From assembly GCF_003352005.1 (NCBI RefSeq), contig NZ_CP024848.1, positions 1,869,001 to 1,933,000 on the forward strand: DNA of 64,000 nucleotides. Reading direction: 5' to 3'. This document shows, piece after piece, positions 9,766 through 19,206 of this stretch (positions within the stretch are counted from its first letter, which is position 1; each line of letters begins with the position of its first letter). A program made the position numbers and the translations under genes. Below the pieces are notes generated by a model. The model saw nothing but the letters and a program-made list of their open reading frames with translations. It had not been told where the DNA came from and did not search any database. This stretch comes from Oceanobacillus zhaokaii (GTDB lineage Bacteria > Bacillota > Bacilli > Bacillales > Amphibacillaceae).

Positions 9766-11041
9766 AGCAGTACATCAAGATGTTGCTGAAACGATTTTTT
9801 CAGAGAAACTTGATAATGGATTAACCGTATACTTATTACCTAAAACAGAAATGGCAAAAACCTATGGGATTTTTTCTACGGACTATGGCTCAATCGATCA
9901 GCGGTTCGTTCCTATTGGTGAGCAAGAGATGATTACAGTTCCAGAAGGTGTTGCCCATTTTTTAGAACATAAATTATTTGAAAAAGAAGATCGTGATGTT
10001 TTTGCTGATTTTGGCAAACAAGGAGCTTCTGCGAATGCATATACATCGTTCACGAAAACAGCTTACTTATTTTCAGCAACAAGCAATATAGAAGAAAATG
10101 TTCAAACCTTAATTAACTTTGTTCAAGACCCATACTTTTCAGAAAGCTCTGTTGAGAAAGAAAAAGGGATTATCGGTCAGGAAATTACAATGTACGATGA
10201 TCAAGCAGATTGGCAGTCGTTTATGGGAACAATCAAAAGTATGTTTAAGAACCATCCAGTAAACATCGATATCGCTGGAACAATCGAATCAATTACCGAT
10301 ATTACGAAGGATGATTTGTATACATGCTACAACACATTCTACCATCCGGAAAATATGACATTGTTTATAGCTGGTAACTTTGATGCCGAAAAGATGATGG
10401 GGCTTATTAAATCCAACCAAGCGGAAAAGACATTTAAAAAAATGGAACAGCTTGAGAGAGAGTTTCCTGAAGAACCAAGGGAAGTAGCGATGAAAGAAAA
10501 TAAATTGATTATGCCTGTGTCAATACCTAAATGTACCATTGGTATTAAGGAATCAACTACAGCGTTAAGCAGTGAAGCTTTTCTGCAAAGAGATTTGTTG
10601 CAGAGTATGGTTGTCGATCATTACTTTTCGAAAGGGTCAGCTTTCTATCAAGAATTGTATCAAGCAGGGTTAATTGATACTAGTTTTTATTTTGAAACTA
10701 CGTTAGAAAAGAACTTTGGCTATACATTGATTGGTACGAATACTGATCAACCTGAAAAATTTGCTGGAAAAATAAAAGAATTATTACTGTCAACGAATAA
10801 AAAGTCATTAACAACGGAAGAATTTGCAAGAATGAAGAAGAAAAAAATTGGACAATTACTTCGGTCAATGAATTCACTTGAATTCATTGCCAATAAATAT
10901 ATCCATTATCATACAATGGGTATTGATTTCTTTGATATCATTCCCGCAGTACAAGCGTTAAGCCTTGATGAGGTGAATGATTTTATTCGAAATTGGGTTG
11001 AAGAAGATCGACTCGCAGTCTGTACGATAACTGCAAAGTAA
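9758..11041 (+). CDS. ymfH: M16-family zinc peptidase YmfH
   Basis: The active partner of the M16 pair. HFLEHKLFEKED at about residue 66 contains the inverse zinc motif HxxEH, with the third ligand expected about 70-80 residues later in the EKGIIGQEITMYDD segment. 427 residues. ATG 9758 is used with GGGGGA eight bases upstream; ATG 9740 would lie before that site. In B. subtilis the ymfF-ymfH pair is linked to processing in the alb/subtilosin and related maturation context, but the in-cell substrate of this pair is not evident from the sequence. Confidence 0.9.
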   Translation: MNKAVHQDVAETIFSEKLDNGLTVYLLPKTEMAKTYGIFSTDYGSIDQRFVPIGEQEMITVPEGVAHFLEHKLFEKEDRDVFADFGKQGASANAYTSFTKTAYLFSATSNIEENVQTLINFVQDPYFSESSVEKEKGIIGQEITMYDDQADWQSFMGTIKSMFKNHPVNIDIAGTIESITDITKDDLYTCYNTFYHPENMTLFIAGNFDAEKMMGLIKSNQAEKTFKKMEQLEREFPEEPREVAMKENKLIMPVSIPKCTIGIKESTTALSSEAFLQRDLLQSMVVDHYFSKGSAFYQELYQAGLIDTSFYFETTLEKNFGYTLIGTNTDQPEKFAGKIKELLLSTNKKSLTTEEFARMKKKKIGQLLRSMNSLEFIANKYIHYHTMGIDFFDIIPAVQALSLDEVNDFIRNWVEEDRLAVCTITAK

Positions 11042-11050
11042 GGGGATATT

Positions 11051-11767
11051 ATGGGGAAAAATGTACTTGTTATCGGTGCAAGTGGTGAAATTGGAATCAG
11101 CATCGCAAAACGGCTTGCTGAGGATGGACACCAATTAATCCTGCATTATAACCAAAATGAAGAGAGAATAAGTGAATTAAGAAAGCAACTTAATAATAAT
11201 TCGATTCTCACTGCAATACAAGCGGATCTAAGCAATGAGTTAGAGATAGAAAAGTTTTTATCAAAACTTGTGTTTTCAGTAGATATGATTGTATTTGCAA
11301 GTGGGCGAGCACAGTATGGCGTTTTTCACGAAACGTCAAAAATGATAATGGATGAAATGCTAACATTACATGTAAAAGCACCATGGTTGATTACCAAAGC
11401 ATTATTACCTAGTATGCTCCACAAGAAGTATGGGAAAATCATCTTGATTAGCTCCATCTGGGGTGAAGTTGGAGCAAGCTATGAAGTAATTTATTCCACG
11501 GTAAAGGGGGCACAAAACAGCTTTGTCAAAGCATTAGCAAAAGAAGTTGCCCCAAGTGGAATATCTGTCAATGGAATTAGTCCCGGCTTTATTGAAACTA
11601 AAATGAATCATCATCTATCTGAAGAGGAGAAAGAAATATTAATCTCTGACATCCCAATGAATCGGGCAGGAAAACCAGATGAAATCTCCCATGTTGTTTC
11701 CTTTTTATTAGATGACAGATCAAGCTATATTCAAGGTGAAATCATACGAGTAACAGGTGCTTGGTGA
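11051..11767 (+). CDS. ymfI: EF-P 5-aminopentanone reductase, SDR family
   Basis: A short-chain dehydrogenase/reductase, 238 residues. The cofactor site GASGEIG is near residue 9 and the catalytic YSTVK is near residue 151, with the serine SS just before. B. subtilis YmfI reduces the 5-aminopentanone group on a lysine of elongation factor P to 5-aminopentanol, a modification that speeds polyproline synthesis. Older annotations call this family 3-oxoacyl-ACP reductase. It lies 9 bp after ymfH, so it is probably in the same operon, and is closed by a hairpin. Confidence 0.85.
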   Translation: MGKNVLVIGASGEIGISIAKRLAEDGHQLILHYNQNEERISELRKQLNNNSILTAIQADLSNELEIEKFLSKLVFSVDMIVFASGRAQYGVFHETSKMIMDEMLTLHVKAPWLITKALLPSMLHKKYGKIILISSIWGEVGASYEVIYSTVKGAQNSFVKALAKEVAPSGISVNGISPGFIETKMNHHLSEEEKEILISDIPMNRAGKPDEISHVVSFLLDDRSSYIQGEIIRVTGAW

Positions 11768-11794
11768 ACATATAGATAATCATAGTAAATAATT

Positions 11795-11826
11795 ACGAAG
11801 GCAGCCCTGGCTATGCCTTCGTTTTC
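11795..11826 (+). terminator. ymfI terminator
   Basis: ACGAAGGC pairs with GCCTTCGT, followed by TTTTC. Confidence 0.75.
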
Positions 11827-11891
11827 ATGATGATATTATTCATATTAGTCATGTCGTTGTTTCGATAAAATGAGAATTAATCAGGGGCAAA

Positions 11892-11971
11892 GTTGATTTC
11901 CGCTCAGGACAGTCGCTTTCCGCAAGCTCGAGCTGTTTCTGCAGGAGTCTCCTGTCCTTCGCTAAAATCAA
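11892..11971. repeat. imperfect inverted-repeat element (GTTGATTT-CGCT type)
   Basis: The ends GTTGATTTCCGCT.AGGACA and TGTCCTTCGCTAAAATCAAC pair with each other and enclose a smaller GC-rich stem. This layout is common in intergenic regions of Bacillaceae, from memory, and carries no gene. Confidence 0.6.
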
Positions 11972-12034
11972 CGTCGTTAAGAGAGATAATGCCGACACAT
12001 CTTATTAAGTAAATGATAAAAAATAATAACCGCA

Positions 12035-12178
12035 CAATTCCAGCGGAAGAAATACACGGAGACTCCTGCGGGAAGAAGAGCCTAGGTGAGACTCTGCAGT
12101 GCGTCAGCACAAAGAGGCTCACCAGCTCCCCTAAGGTGCGCGTAGTGTATTCTGGAGCGATCAGTCCGAGTGCCCGTA
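12035..12178 (+). repeat. Bacillaceae intergenic repeat, copy 1
   Basis: About 145 bp that is much more GC-rich than its surroundings. The reverse complement of 23470-23614 matches it at roughly 85-90% by eye. It contains GGAGACTCCTGCGGGA and AGCCTAGGTGAGACT..GGCTCACC, segments able to pair internally. The stretch 11768-12379 therefore holds two repeats but no gene; the place where B. subtilis has ymfJ is occupied by them. Confidence 0.8.
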
Positions 12179-12379
12179 GAATAATATACTAGTTCGCATT
12201 TTACACCAGCAAAACTATATCTATGTTATTCATCACCTGTTTAAGTAAATGCTGCCTATAAAAATATTAGTCTAATTCCTTTCCAACAAGTGAATTATGC
12301 ATTATGATAGAACTAAATATTGCAATTATCGAATAGATTCGTTACCATTATATGAGTATGTAGTATGAAGGAGAATATT

Positions 12380-13168
12380 ATGACGAAGGAATGGTACCTG
12401 GAATATGAAATTCTTATTAATCGCCCTGGACTACTAGGGGATATTTCTTCATTATTAGGGATGCTTTCAATTAATATAATTACCATTAATGGCGTTGAGA
12501 ATTCTAGAAGAGGGATGCTTCTCCTTTCGAAATATGATGAAAATATTATGCGCCTTAAATCAATATTACAAACGATGGATACAATTGAATTAAGAAAAAT
12601 ACGTAAACCAAAACTAAAAGATAAAATGGCTGTCAGGCACGGGAAATACATTCATACGGATGCTGATGATCGTAAAACGGTTCGATTTGTTCGTGATGAG
12701 CTTGGATTATTAGTCGATTTCATGGCCGAATTATATAAGCAAGAGGGACATAAACTAATTGGGATTCGTGGTATGCCAAGAGTTGGGAAAACAGAGTCAG
12801 TTGTAGCTGCTAGCGTTTGCGCCAATAAACGTTGGTTATTTGTATCTAGCACGATGCTTAAACAAACAATTAGAAATAAACTAATTGAAGGCGAGTATAA
12901 CGTTGATAATATTTACATTATTGACGGCATACTATCTACTAGACGAGCGAATGATAAGCATTGGCAATTAATACGAGAAATTATGCAACTGCCTTCAATA
13001 AAGGTTGTAGAACATCCAGATATATTCGTTCAAACAACAGAATATAAGCTTGATGATTTCGACTATATTATTGAATTACGTAGTCATGAAGGCGAAGAGA
13101 TTACATATGAAACGGTTGAAAATCACTCTCCAAGTACTGCGAATGGCTTTTCCATGTTTGATTTCTGA
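12380..13168 (+). CDS. ymfK: YmfK family protein (DUF3388)
   Basis: 262 residues. The N-terminal 75 residues look like an ACT-type regulatory fold (YEILINRPGLLGDISSLLGML). The C-terminal part has a P-loop-like GIRGMPRVGKTE followed by a hydrophobic strand, which suggests nucleotide binding. The family is conserved near rodZ-pgsA in Bacillaceae and its biochemical role is unknown. ATG 12380 is preferred over ATG 12365 because AAGGAG lies between them. The stop is 17 bp before rodZ. Confidence 0.8.
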   Translation: MTKEWYLEYEILINRPGLLGDISSLLGMLSINIITINGVENSRRGMLLLSKYDENIMRLKSILQTMDTIELRKIRKPKLKDKMAVRHGKYIHTDADDRKTVRFVRDELGLLVDFMAELYKQEGHKLIGIRGMPRVGKTESVVAASVCANKRWLFVSSTMLKQTIRNKLIEGEYNVDNIYIIDGILSTRRANDKHWQLIREIMQLPSIKVVEHPDIFVQTTEYKLDDFDYIIELRSHEGEEITYETVENHSPSTANGFSMFDF

Positions 13169-13185
13169 AACGGAAGGTGTTATTT

Positions 13186-14085
13186 ATGGATGTAGGGGTA
13201 AGGCTGAAAGAGGCACGACTTGAAAAGGGACTCTCATTAGATGAACTGCAAGAAATTACAAAAATACAAAAGCGTTATTTAGTTGCAATCGAAGAAGGAA
13301 ATTTAAGCATTCTTCCCGGGAAATTTTATGCAAGAGCATTTATTAAAGAATATGCAACTGCAGTTGATTTGGATTCGAGTGAATTATTAGAAGAACATAA
13401 AGAGGAAATTCCACAAACAGAAGAGGAAAGTGAGATTCAATATACAAGAATTGAACGTTCAAGGAAAGAAGCAAATGTTGATAAGAATTCAACCTTCTCA
13501 TTTATACCTACTATTATTGTAATTTTATTAGTAATTGGTATCTTCTTTGTTGCATGGTTTTTCATCAAAGAAGGTTCCACAGATGAAGGAAATCCACCGG
13601 AAGAAGAATTAACAGATAATGAAATTATTATAAATGACTCTACACCGAATTCGACGGATAACGCGGAGCAAGGTCAAGAGGAAGAGAGCAATGATGAAAC
13701 CGATAATGGAGCGGACAAAACCTCAGAAGAAGAAACACCAGAAGAAAAACAATCTGAGTTTACTGTTACAGAGGAAGGAACAGGTCCCGTACCAGAATCT
13801 ACTTTAGAATTCAATTCTTCAGATGATGAATTAACGTTTACGTTTGAATCGCCAAGTGAAGTATGGTTAGATGTTCAGAATGGAGATGGAGAATCCTTCT
13901 ATAGTGCAATTCTAACGGAGGCAGATTCACCGATGGAATTGGATTTAACAGGAGAGGAAAGAATTTACTTAAACATTGGCAGTGCGCCTAATTTAACATT
14001 TGATGTTAATGGTGTAGAATTTGAATATCCAGTTGATCCAAATGAACGAGACCATCAACGAATATGGATAAATATTAAACAATAA
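13186..14085 (+). CDS. rodZ: RodZ-like cytoskeletal/HTH membrane protein (YmfM)
   Basis: A bitopic membrane protein that links MreB-type cell-shape machinery to the envelope. 299 residues: helix-turn-helix of the Xre type at 1-65 (RLKEARLEKGLSLDELQEIT), one membrane helix near 105-125, a very acidic Glu/Asp/Thr-rich outer linker, and a beta-rich C-terminal DUF4115 domain. ATG 13186 is chosen, six bases after GGAAGGTG; GTG 13177 lies in that site. Position before pgsA is typical of Bacillota. Confidence 0.88.
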   Translation: MDVGVRLKEARLEKGLSLDELQEITKIQKRYLVAIEEGNLSILPGKFYARAFIKEYATAVDLDSSELLEEHKEEIPQTEEESEIQYTRIERSRKEANVDKNSTFSFIPTIIVILLVIGIFFVAWFFIKEGSTDEGNPPEEELTDNEIIINDSTPNSTDNAEQGQEEESNDETDNGADKTSEEETPEEKQSEFTVTEEGTGPVPESTLEFNSSDDELTFTFESPSEVWLDVQNGDGESFYSAILTEADSPMELDLTGEERIYLNIGSAPNLTFDVNGVEFEYPVDPNERDHQRIWINIKQ

Positions 14086-14100
14086 AGAAAATACGTTCAG

Positions 14101-14126
14101 AGACCCTTCCAATGTGGGAGGGTCTT
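14101..14126 (+). terminator. rodZ terminator
   Basis: AGACCCTTCC pairs with GGAGGGTCT, followed by a short T-rich TTATACCTTATT tail. Confidence 0.65.
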
Positions 14127-14214
14127 ATACCTTATTGACAATGTTCAACATGTTTGAGGAAACAGATTTATGCTATATCTGCAATTAAATCGAGAATTTG
14201 GAGGAAGTATCATT

Positions 14215-14793
14215 ATGAATTTACCAAATAAATTAACCCTTTCAAGAATCATATTAATCCCAGTTTTTATTCTTTTGCTAAGTATTCCATTTGATTGGGG
14301 AGAATGGAATATAGGTGACACCATCCTTCCTGTATCCCATTTTGTGGCTGCCGTTTTATTTATTTTTGCATCTGCAACAGATTGGATTGATGGGTATTAT
14401 GCTAGAAAATATAATTTGGTTACCAATTTAGGAAAGTTTATGGACCCACTAGCTGATAAATTGCTCGTTTCCGCAGCGTTAATCTTATTAATAGAAATGG
14501 GTCTGGCTCCAGCATGGGTTGTTATTATCATTATCAGCAGAGAATTTGCGGTAACAGGATTAAGACTTGTAGCTGCTGGGGAAGGTATTGTATTAGCAGC
14601 AGGAAACCTTGGTAAAATAAAAACCGCAACGCAAATGATTGCAATTGCTGTTTTATTATTACACAATTTCCCATTTTCTTATTTAGGCTTCCCGTTTGGT
14701 ACAATTATGTTATATATCGCACTATTTTTCACCGTATTATCTGGAGTTGATTACTTTATAAAAAACTGGCATGTGATGGGAGAGTCTAAATAA
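14215..14793 (+). CDS. pgsA: CDP-diacylglycerol-glycerol-3-phosphate 3-phosphatidyltransferase
   Basis: Makes phosphatidylglycerol phosphate, the first committed step to phosphatidylglycerol and cardiolipin, in the membrane. 192 residues, about the family length, with several membrane helices. The CDP-alcohol phosphotransferase motif is complete: DWIDGYYARK..NLGKFMDPLADK at about residues 59-84, holding all conserved Asp, Gly and Arg. ATG 14215 follows GGAGGA; the upstream in-frame ATG at 14170 adds an unlikely tail. It overlaps cinA by one base. Confidence 0.93.
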   Translation: MNLPNKLTLSRIILIPVFILLLSIPFDWGEWNIGDTILPVSHFVAAVLFIFASATDWIDGYYARKYNLVTNLGKFMDPLADKLLVSAALILLIEMGLAPAWVVIIIISREFAVTGLRLVAAGEGIVLAAGNLGKIKTATQMIAIAVLLLHNFPFSYLGFPFGTIMLYIALFFTVLSGVDYFIKNWHVMGESK

Positions 14794-16040
14794 TGCAGCA
14801 GCCTAAAGCTGAAATCATTGCTGTTGGTACAGAATTGTTATTAGGTCAAATCTCGAATACAAATGCACAATGGATATCACAGCAACTCGCATTATATGGA
14901 ATCAATATTTATAATCATGTTGTAGTTGGTGATAATCTTAACCGAGTAGTTGAAGCATTTTCACAAGCACATGTACGCTCCGATATTATTATTGTAACTG
15001 GGGGACTCGGTCCAACAGAAGATGACCTTACGAGAGAAGCATTTCAACAAATGAGTCAACTTGATGTAGTGGAGCATAAGCCATCCATGGATAAAATCGA
15101 GCAATTTTTTAAAGAGCGCAACACTGTTATGACACCAAATAATCGAAGACAAGCAAGAGTGTTTAAAGATTGTATTGTGCTTGATAATAAAGTCGGGATG
15201 GCTCCGGGAATGATTGTAACTTTTGAAAATCGCACATGGATTTTCTTACCCGGAGTACCTCGTGAAATGAAAAGTCTTGTTGCAATCGATGTACTACCAT
15301 ATCTTCTGCAACTTATTGGCGACAAAGCAATTATTAAATCTGAGGTATTACGATTTATCGGGATTGGTGAATCACAATTAGAGCATGAAATTAAAGATAT
15401 AATTGACGGTCAAAGTAATCCGACGATTGCGCCGCTAGCAACAGATAATGGAGTAACAATTCGACTAACTGCCAGAACCGATTCATTAGAAAATGCTGAA
15501 AAATTAATTACAGCAAGCAAACAACAAATTCTATCAAGAATTGGAAGCTTTTTTTATGGCTCAAACGAACAAACATTAGAACAGCAAATCATCGACAATT
15601 TACGAGTGAGTAATCAGCGTCTTGCACTTGCTGAGAGTTTAACTGGCGGACTGGTAACTAGTAAGCTTGTTTCTATAAGTGGTGCTTCAGATGTTATAAA
15701 AGGTGGAATCGTTTGCTATGACACAAAGGTTAAAGAGGAGATCCTAGGGGTCTCCAAAGAAACAATCGATTTATTCGGTACGGTTAGTGAGCAATGCGCA
15801 ATTGAAATGGCAACCAATATATTACAAGTTCTAGATGCAGATATAGGCATTAGTTTTACTGGGGTAGCAGGGCCTAAAGAGGCGGAAGGAAAGCCTGCAG
15901 GCACTGTATATATCGCTGTTTGTACGAAAGATGGCCATCAACAGGTGGAAGAGTTTAAGTTTCAAGGTGATCGTGATACGATAAGAACGCGTACAACTTT
16001 AAAAGGGATGGAAATTCTTTTTAATTTGTTAAAACAGTGA
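14793..16040 (+). CDS. cinA: CinA competence/damage-inducible protein, nicotinamide-nucleotide amidase family
   Basis: 415 residues with two domains: an N-terminal MoCF/molybdopterin-binding-like fold (GTELLLGQISNTNAQWIS, GGLGPTEDD) and a C-terminal PncC-type domain (about 255-415) with AESLTGGLVTSKL and GVAGP. PncC domains deamidate NMN in pyridine nucleotide salvage, and CinA is linked to competence upstream of recA in many Gram-positives. The start overlaps the pgsA stop (TAATG). Confidence 0.92.
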   Translation: MQQPKAEIIAVGTELLLGQISNTNAQWISQQLALYGINIYNHVVVGDNLNRVVEAFSQAHVRSDIIIVTGGLGPTEDDLTREAFQQMSQLDVVEHKPSMDKIEQFFKERNTVMTPNNRRQARVFKDCIVLDNKVGMAPGMIVTFENRTWIFLPGVPREMKSLVAIDVLPYLLQLIGDKAIIKSEVLRFIGIGESQLEHEIKDIIDGQSNPTIAPLATDNGVTIRLTARTDSLENAEKLITASKQQILSRIGSFFYGSNEQTLEQQIIDNLRVSNQRLALAESLTGGLVTSKLVSISGASDVIKGGIVCYDTKVKEEILGVSKETIDLFGTVSEQCAIEMATNILQVLDADIGISFTGVAGPKEAEGKPAGTVYIAVCTKDGHQQVEEFKFQGDRDTIRTRTTLKGMEILFNLLKQ

Positions 16041-16132
16041 TTTACATTGTTCTATTGATTGGAATTCTATTTACTTAAATGAAGTTAGTGCAATAATTAA
16101 TTTTTCCTAAGAAATATTACCACTAAAATACA

Positions 16133-16146
16133 AGAACATTTATTCG
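16133..16146 (+). promoter_or_regulatory. probable LexA (SOS) box upstream of recA
   Basis: AGAACATTTATTCG matches the Bacillus box CGAAC-N4-GTTCG at all but two positions (first C and the G of GTTCG). It lies 9 bp before the -35 of recA, where a repressor site is expected. Confidence 0.6.
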
Positions 16147-16154
16147 TCTTTTTC

Positions 16155-16183
16155 TTGGCAAAATGAAAAAAACAATGTATGAT
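16155..16183 (+). promoter_or_regulatory. recA sigma-A promoter
   Basis: TTGGCA (16155-16160) and TATGAT (16178-16183) with a 17-bp spacer, about 30 bp before the start codon. Confidence 0.75.
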
Positions 16184-16213
16184 GGAAGTAGTTAATTTAA
16201 GGAGGTAGTTTCG

Positions 16214-17257
16214 TTGAGTGATAGAAAACAAGCTTTAGACATGGCTTTGAGACAAATAGAGAAACAATTTGGTAAAGGTTCGGTGATGAAGCTCGGTGAA
16301 AACGAGTTTCAACCGATTGAAACAATCCCAAGTGGATCATTAGCGTTAGATGTAGCATTAGGAATAGGTGGATATCCAAAAGGACGTATTATTGAAATTT
16401 ACGGTCCTGAATCATCTGGTAAGACAACAGTAGCACTACATGCGATTGCTGAAGCACAGAAAAAAGGTGGACAAGCTGCCTTTATTGATGCTGAGCATGC
16501 GTTAGATCCATCTTACGCAAGAGCTTTAGGTGTCAATATTGATGAATTGCTATTGTCTCAACCAGATACAGGAGAACAAGCATTAGAAATTGCTGAAGCA
16601 CTCGTTCGAAGTGGTGCAGTTGATATTCTAGTTATCGACTCTGTTGCTGCACTTGTTCCAAAAGCAGAAATCGAGGGTGAAATGGGAGATTCCCATATGG
16701 GGTTACAAGCACGCTTAATGTCACAAGCATTAAGAAAATTATCTGGTGCAATCAATAAATCAAACACCATTGCTATCTTCATTAATCAGGTTCGTGAGAA
16801 AATTGGCGTTATGTTCGGTAATCCAGAAACAACACCTGGTGGGCGTGCACTTAAATTCTATTCTTCTGTAAGACTGGAAGTACGTCGTGCGGAGCAATTG
16901 AAGCAAGGTAATGATATTGTTGGGAATAGAACGAGAGTTAAAGTTGTAAAAAATAAAGTAGCGCCGCCATTCAAACAAGCAGAAATTGATATTATGTATG
17001 GTAAAGGGATTTCTAGAGAAGGAGAAATTCTTGATATCGGATCCGAACTGGATATTGTTGATAAGAGTGGTGCATGGTACTCATACGACGGTGATCGCTT
17101 AGGACAAGGACGTGAAAACTCTAAACTATTTTTATTAGAAAATCCAGAAGTAGCCGAAGCTATTCATAATGCAATTCGCGAACATTATAGTTTAGATGAA
17201 AAGGCTGAGGCAGCTCCTGAGCGGGAAGAAGCTACTCAAGAGAGTTTAGATGTATAA
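16214..17257 (+). CDS. recA: recombinase RecA
   Basis: Forms ATP-dependent filaments on single-stranded DNA for homologous recombination and triggers LexA self-cleavage. 347 residues with Walker A GPESSGKT at 64-71, DAEHALDP, Walker [15 protein letters not shown], loop L2 region [16 protein letters not shown] segment, and an acidic tail. The start codon is TTG, seven bases after GGAGGT; the first residues [20 protein letters not shown] match the family. Regulated by the promoter and probable LexA box listed. Confidence 0.97.
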   Translation: MSDRKQALDMALRQIEKQFGKGSVMKLGENEFQPIETIPSGSLALDVALGIGGYPKGRIIEIYGPESSGKTTVALHAIAEAQKKGGQAAFIDAEHALDPSYARALGVNIDELLLSQPDTGEQALEIAEALVRSGAVDILVIDSVAALVPKAEIEGEMGDSHMGLQARLMSQALRKLSGAINKSNTIAIFINQVREKIGVMFGNPETTPGGRALKFYSSVRLEVRRAEQLKQGNDIVGNRTRVKVVKNKVAPPFKQAEIDIMYGKGISREGEILDIGSELDIVDKSGAWYSYDGDRLGQGRENSKLFLLENPEVAEAIHNAIREHYSLDEKAEAAPEREEATQESLDV

Positions 17258-17267
17258 AATAATAGAA

Positions 17268-17351
17268 AAACTAAGGTTTAACTAAGCTTTTGAGTGATAG
17301 CCTTAGTTGCACTTATGTAGTGAGAAAGCTTCTCTGCTTTCTTATCTACTA
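17268..17351 (+). repeat. two-hairpin conserved element, copy 2
   Basis: Second copy of the element at 4711-4793, placed between recA and its terminator. The first stem CTAAGG/CCTTAG and the second stem GTAG-TG-AGAAAG / CTTTCT-TA-TCTAC are kept. The loop of hairpin 2 differs, and its closing pair changes from T-A to C-G. The 3'-UTR position here and the 5'-leader position in copy 1 suggest a mobile or broadly used RNA structure rather than a gene-specific leader. Confidence 0.7.
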
Positions 17352-17357
17352 AGATTA

Positions 17358-17393
17358 AAATCCTTTGCTAATCTCAGCAAAGGATTTTTTTAT
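17358..17393 (+). terminator. recA terminator
   Basis: AAATCCTTTGCT pairs with AGCAAAGGATTT and is followed by seven T. Confidence 0.9.
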
Positions 17394-17555
17394 GGGATAT
17401 TATGGCGATTCCTTGACAATTATACAATAGACAATTAAAATTAAAACTGTATAATTTTATATTTTTCTATAAAACGTATTGTTAATTATACATCTAAAAT
17501 GTTACATGCCGACAAATAAGAATCGTAAAACTTTATAGCAATAGGAGGTGAAAAC

Positions 17556-19121
17556 ATGGACAATCCTATCATCATCTCCATTTTGTTTGTTATTATCCTA
17601 ATCGTCGGTATTGTTGTTGGTTATCTGATACGTAAATCTATTGCAGAAGCTAAAATTTCCAGTGCGGAATCATTAGCGAAACAAATCGTTGAAGAAGCAC
17701 ATCGGAATGCTGATGCCGCTAAGAAAGAGGCACTCCTTGAAGCGAGAGATGAAAACCATAAGCTTCGGCAACAAACAGAGGATGAACTGCGCGAACGACG
17801 TGCAGAATCTACGAAGTTTGAAAATCGCCTCACGCAAAAAGAAGAAAACCTGGATCGAAAAAGTGAAACACTAGACAAACGTGAATTGTTGTTAGAGAAA
17901 AAAGAACAATCATTAGCAGAAAAACAACAACAAATTGAAGAAATGGAAAGCAAAGTGGAAGCTATGAAAGATGAGCAGCAAACGGAGCTTGAGCGCATTT
18001 CAGGATACACATCAGACCAAGCCAAACAGATTATTTTAGAGCGGATTGAAAAAGAGGTACAACATGAGTCAGCAATAATGATTAAAGAAGCCGAAAATCG
18101 AGCGAAGGAAGAAGCGGATAAGAAAGCGAAGAGTATTCTTTCACTCGCATTACAGCGTTGCGCTGCAGATCACGTTGCTGAAACTACAGTATCTGTAGTA
18201 AATCTTCCAAATGATGAGATGAAGGGCCGTATAATTGGTCGTGAAGGACGAAATATACGTACACTTGAAACATTAACTGGTATTGATTTAATTATTGATG
18301 ATACACCTGAAGCAGTTATTTTATCTGGTTTTGATCCAATAAGAAGAGAAATTGCTCGTATGGCATTAGAAAAACTAGTTCAAGATGGCCGAATCCACCC
18401 AGCTAGAATTGAAGAAATGGTGGACAAAGCTAGACGTGAGGTTGACGAATATATACGGGAAATTGGAGAAGAAACTACATTTGAAGTTGGTGTACATGGT
18501 TTACATCCAGATCTAGTCAAAATACTAGGACGACTAAAATATCGTACGAGCTATGGGCAAAATGTACTGAAACACTCAACAGAGGTTGCGTACCTTTCCG
18601 GATTGCTTGCTGCTGAATTAGGTGAAGATGTTACGTTAGCAAGAAGAGCTGGATTGCTTCATGATATTGGTAAAGCAATTGATCATGAGGTTGAAGGTAG
18701 CCACGTAGAAATTGGAAAAGAACTGGCGATTAAATACAAAGAACATGATATAGTCATCAATTCAATTGCTTCCCACCATGGTGATGAAGAAGCGACATCC
18801 GTTATTGCAGTTCTTGTAGCTGCGGCTGATGCATTGTCTGCTGCTAGACCTGGTGCTAGGAGTGAAACATTAGAAAACTATATTAAACGTTTAGAGAAAC
18901 TTGAAGAAATCTCCGAGTCATTCGAAGGCGTAGAGAAGTCGTTTGCAATTCAAGCAGGGCGAGAAATTAGAATTATGGTTAAACCAGATGAAATTGATGA
19001 CCTTGAATCTGTGCGCGTTGCTAGAGAAATAAGGAAGCAAATTGAGAATGAACTTGATTACCCTGGTCACATTAAAGTAACCGTGATTAGAGAAACAAGA
19101 GCAGTAGAATATGCTAAATAA
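17556..19121 (+). CDS. rny: ribonuclease Y
   Basis: The membrane-anchored endonuclease that starts bulk mRNA decay in Bacillota. 521 residues: one N-terminal membrane helix (5-25), a long Arg/Glu/Lys-rich coiled coil (about 30-200), a KH RNA-binding domain ([15 protein letters not shown]) and an HD hydrolase domain with [10 protein letters not shown]. Length equals the usual 520. GGAGGTGAAAAC precedes the ATG. Followed by a strong terminator and then ymdB, its usual neighbour. Confidence 0.96.
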   Translation: MDNPIIISILFVIILIVGIVVGYLIRKSIAEAKISSAESLAKQIVEEAHRNADAAKKEALLEARDENHKLRQQTEDELRERRAESTKFENRLTQKEENLDRKSETLDKRELLLEKKEQSLAEKQQQIEEMESKVEAMKDEQQTELERISGYTSDQAKQIILERIEKEVQHESAIMIKEAENRAKEEADKKAKSILSLALQRCAADHVAETTVSVVNLPNDEMKGRIIGREGRNIRTLETLTGIDLIIDDTPEAVILSGFDPIRREIARMALEKLVQDGRIHPARIEEMVDKARREVDEYIREIGEETTFEVGVHGLHPDLVKILGRLKYRTSYGQNVLKHSTEVAYLSGLLAAELGEDVTLARRAGLLHDIGKAIDHEVEGSHVEIGKELAIKYKEHDIVINSIASHHGDEEATSVIAVLVAAADALSAARPGARSETLENYIKRLEKLEEISESFEGVEKSFAIQAGREIRIMVKPDEIDDLESVRVAREIRKQIENELDYPGHIKVTVIRETRAVEYAK

Positions 19122-19125
19122 AAAT

Positions 19126-19158
19126 AAAAGCGGTTATTCCAACCGCTTTTATTTTTAT
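19126..19158 (+). terminator. rny terminator
   Basis: AAAAGCGGTT pairs with AACCGCTTTT with a T-rich 3' tail. Confidence 0.9.
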
Positions 19159-19206
19159 TTACAATTGTGGAAAGCTAGTAATATATAATAGATAGGGTGG
19201 TTTAAC

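Noticed and set aside
17621..18025. 134-codon minus-strand frame inside rny
   Set aside because: Mirror of the Glu/Lys-rich coiled coil, giving a Ser-rich shadow.
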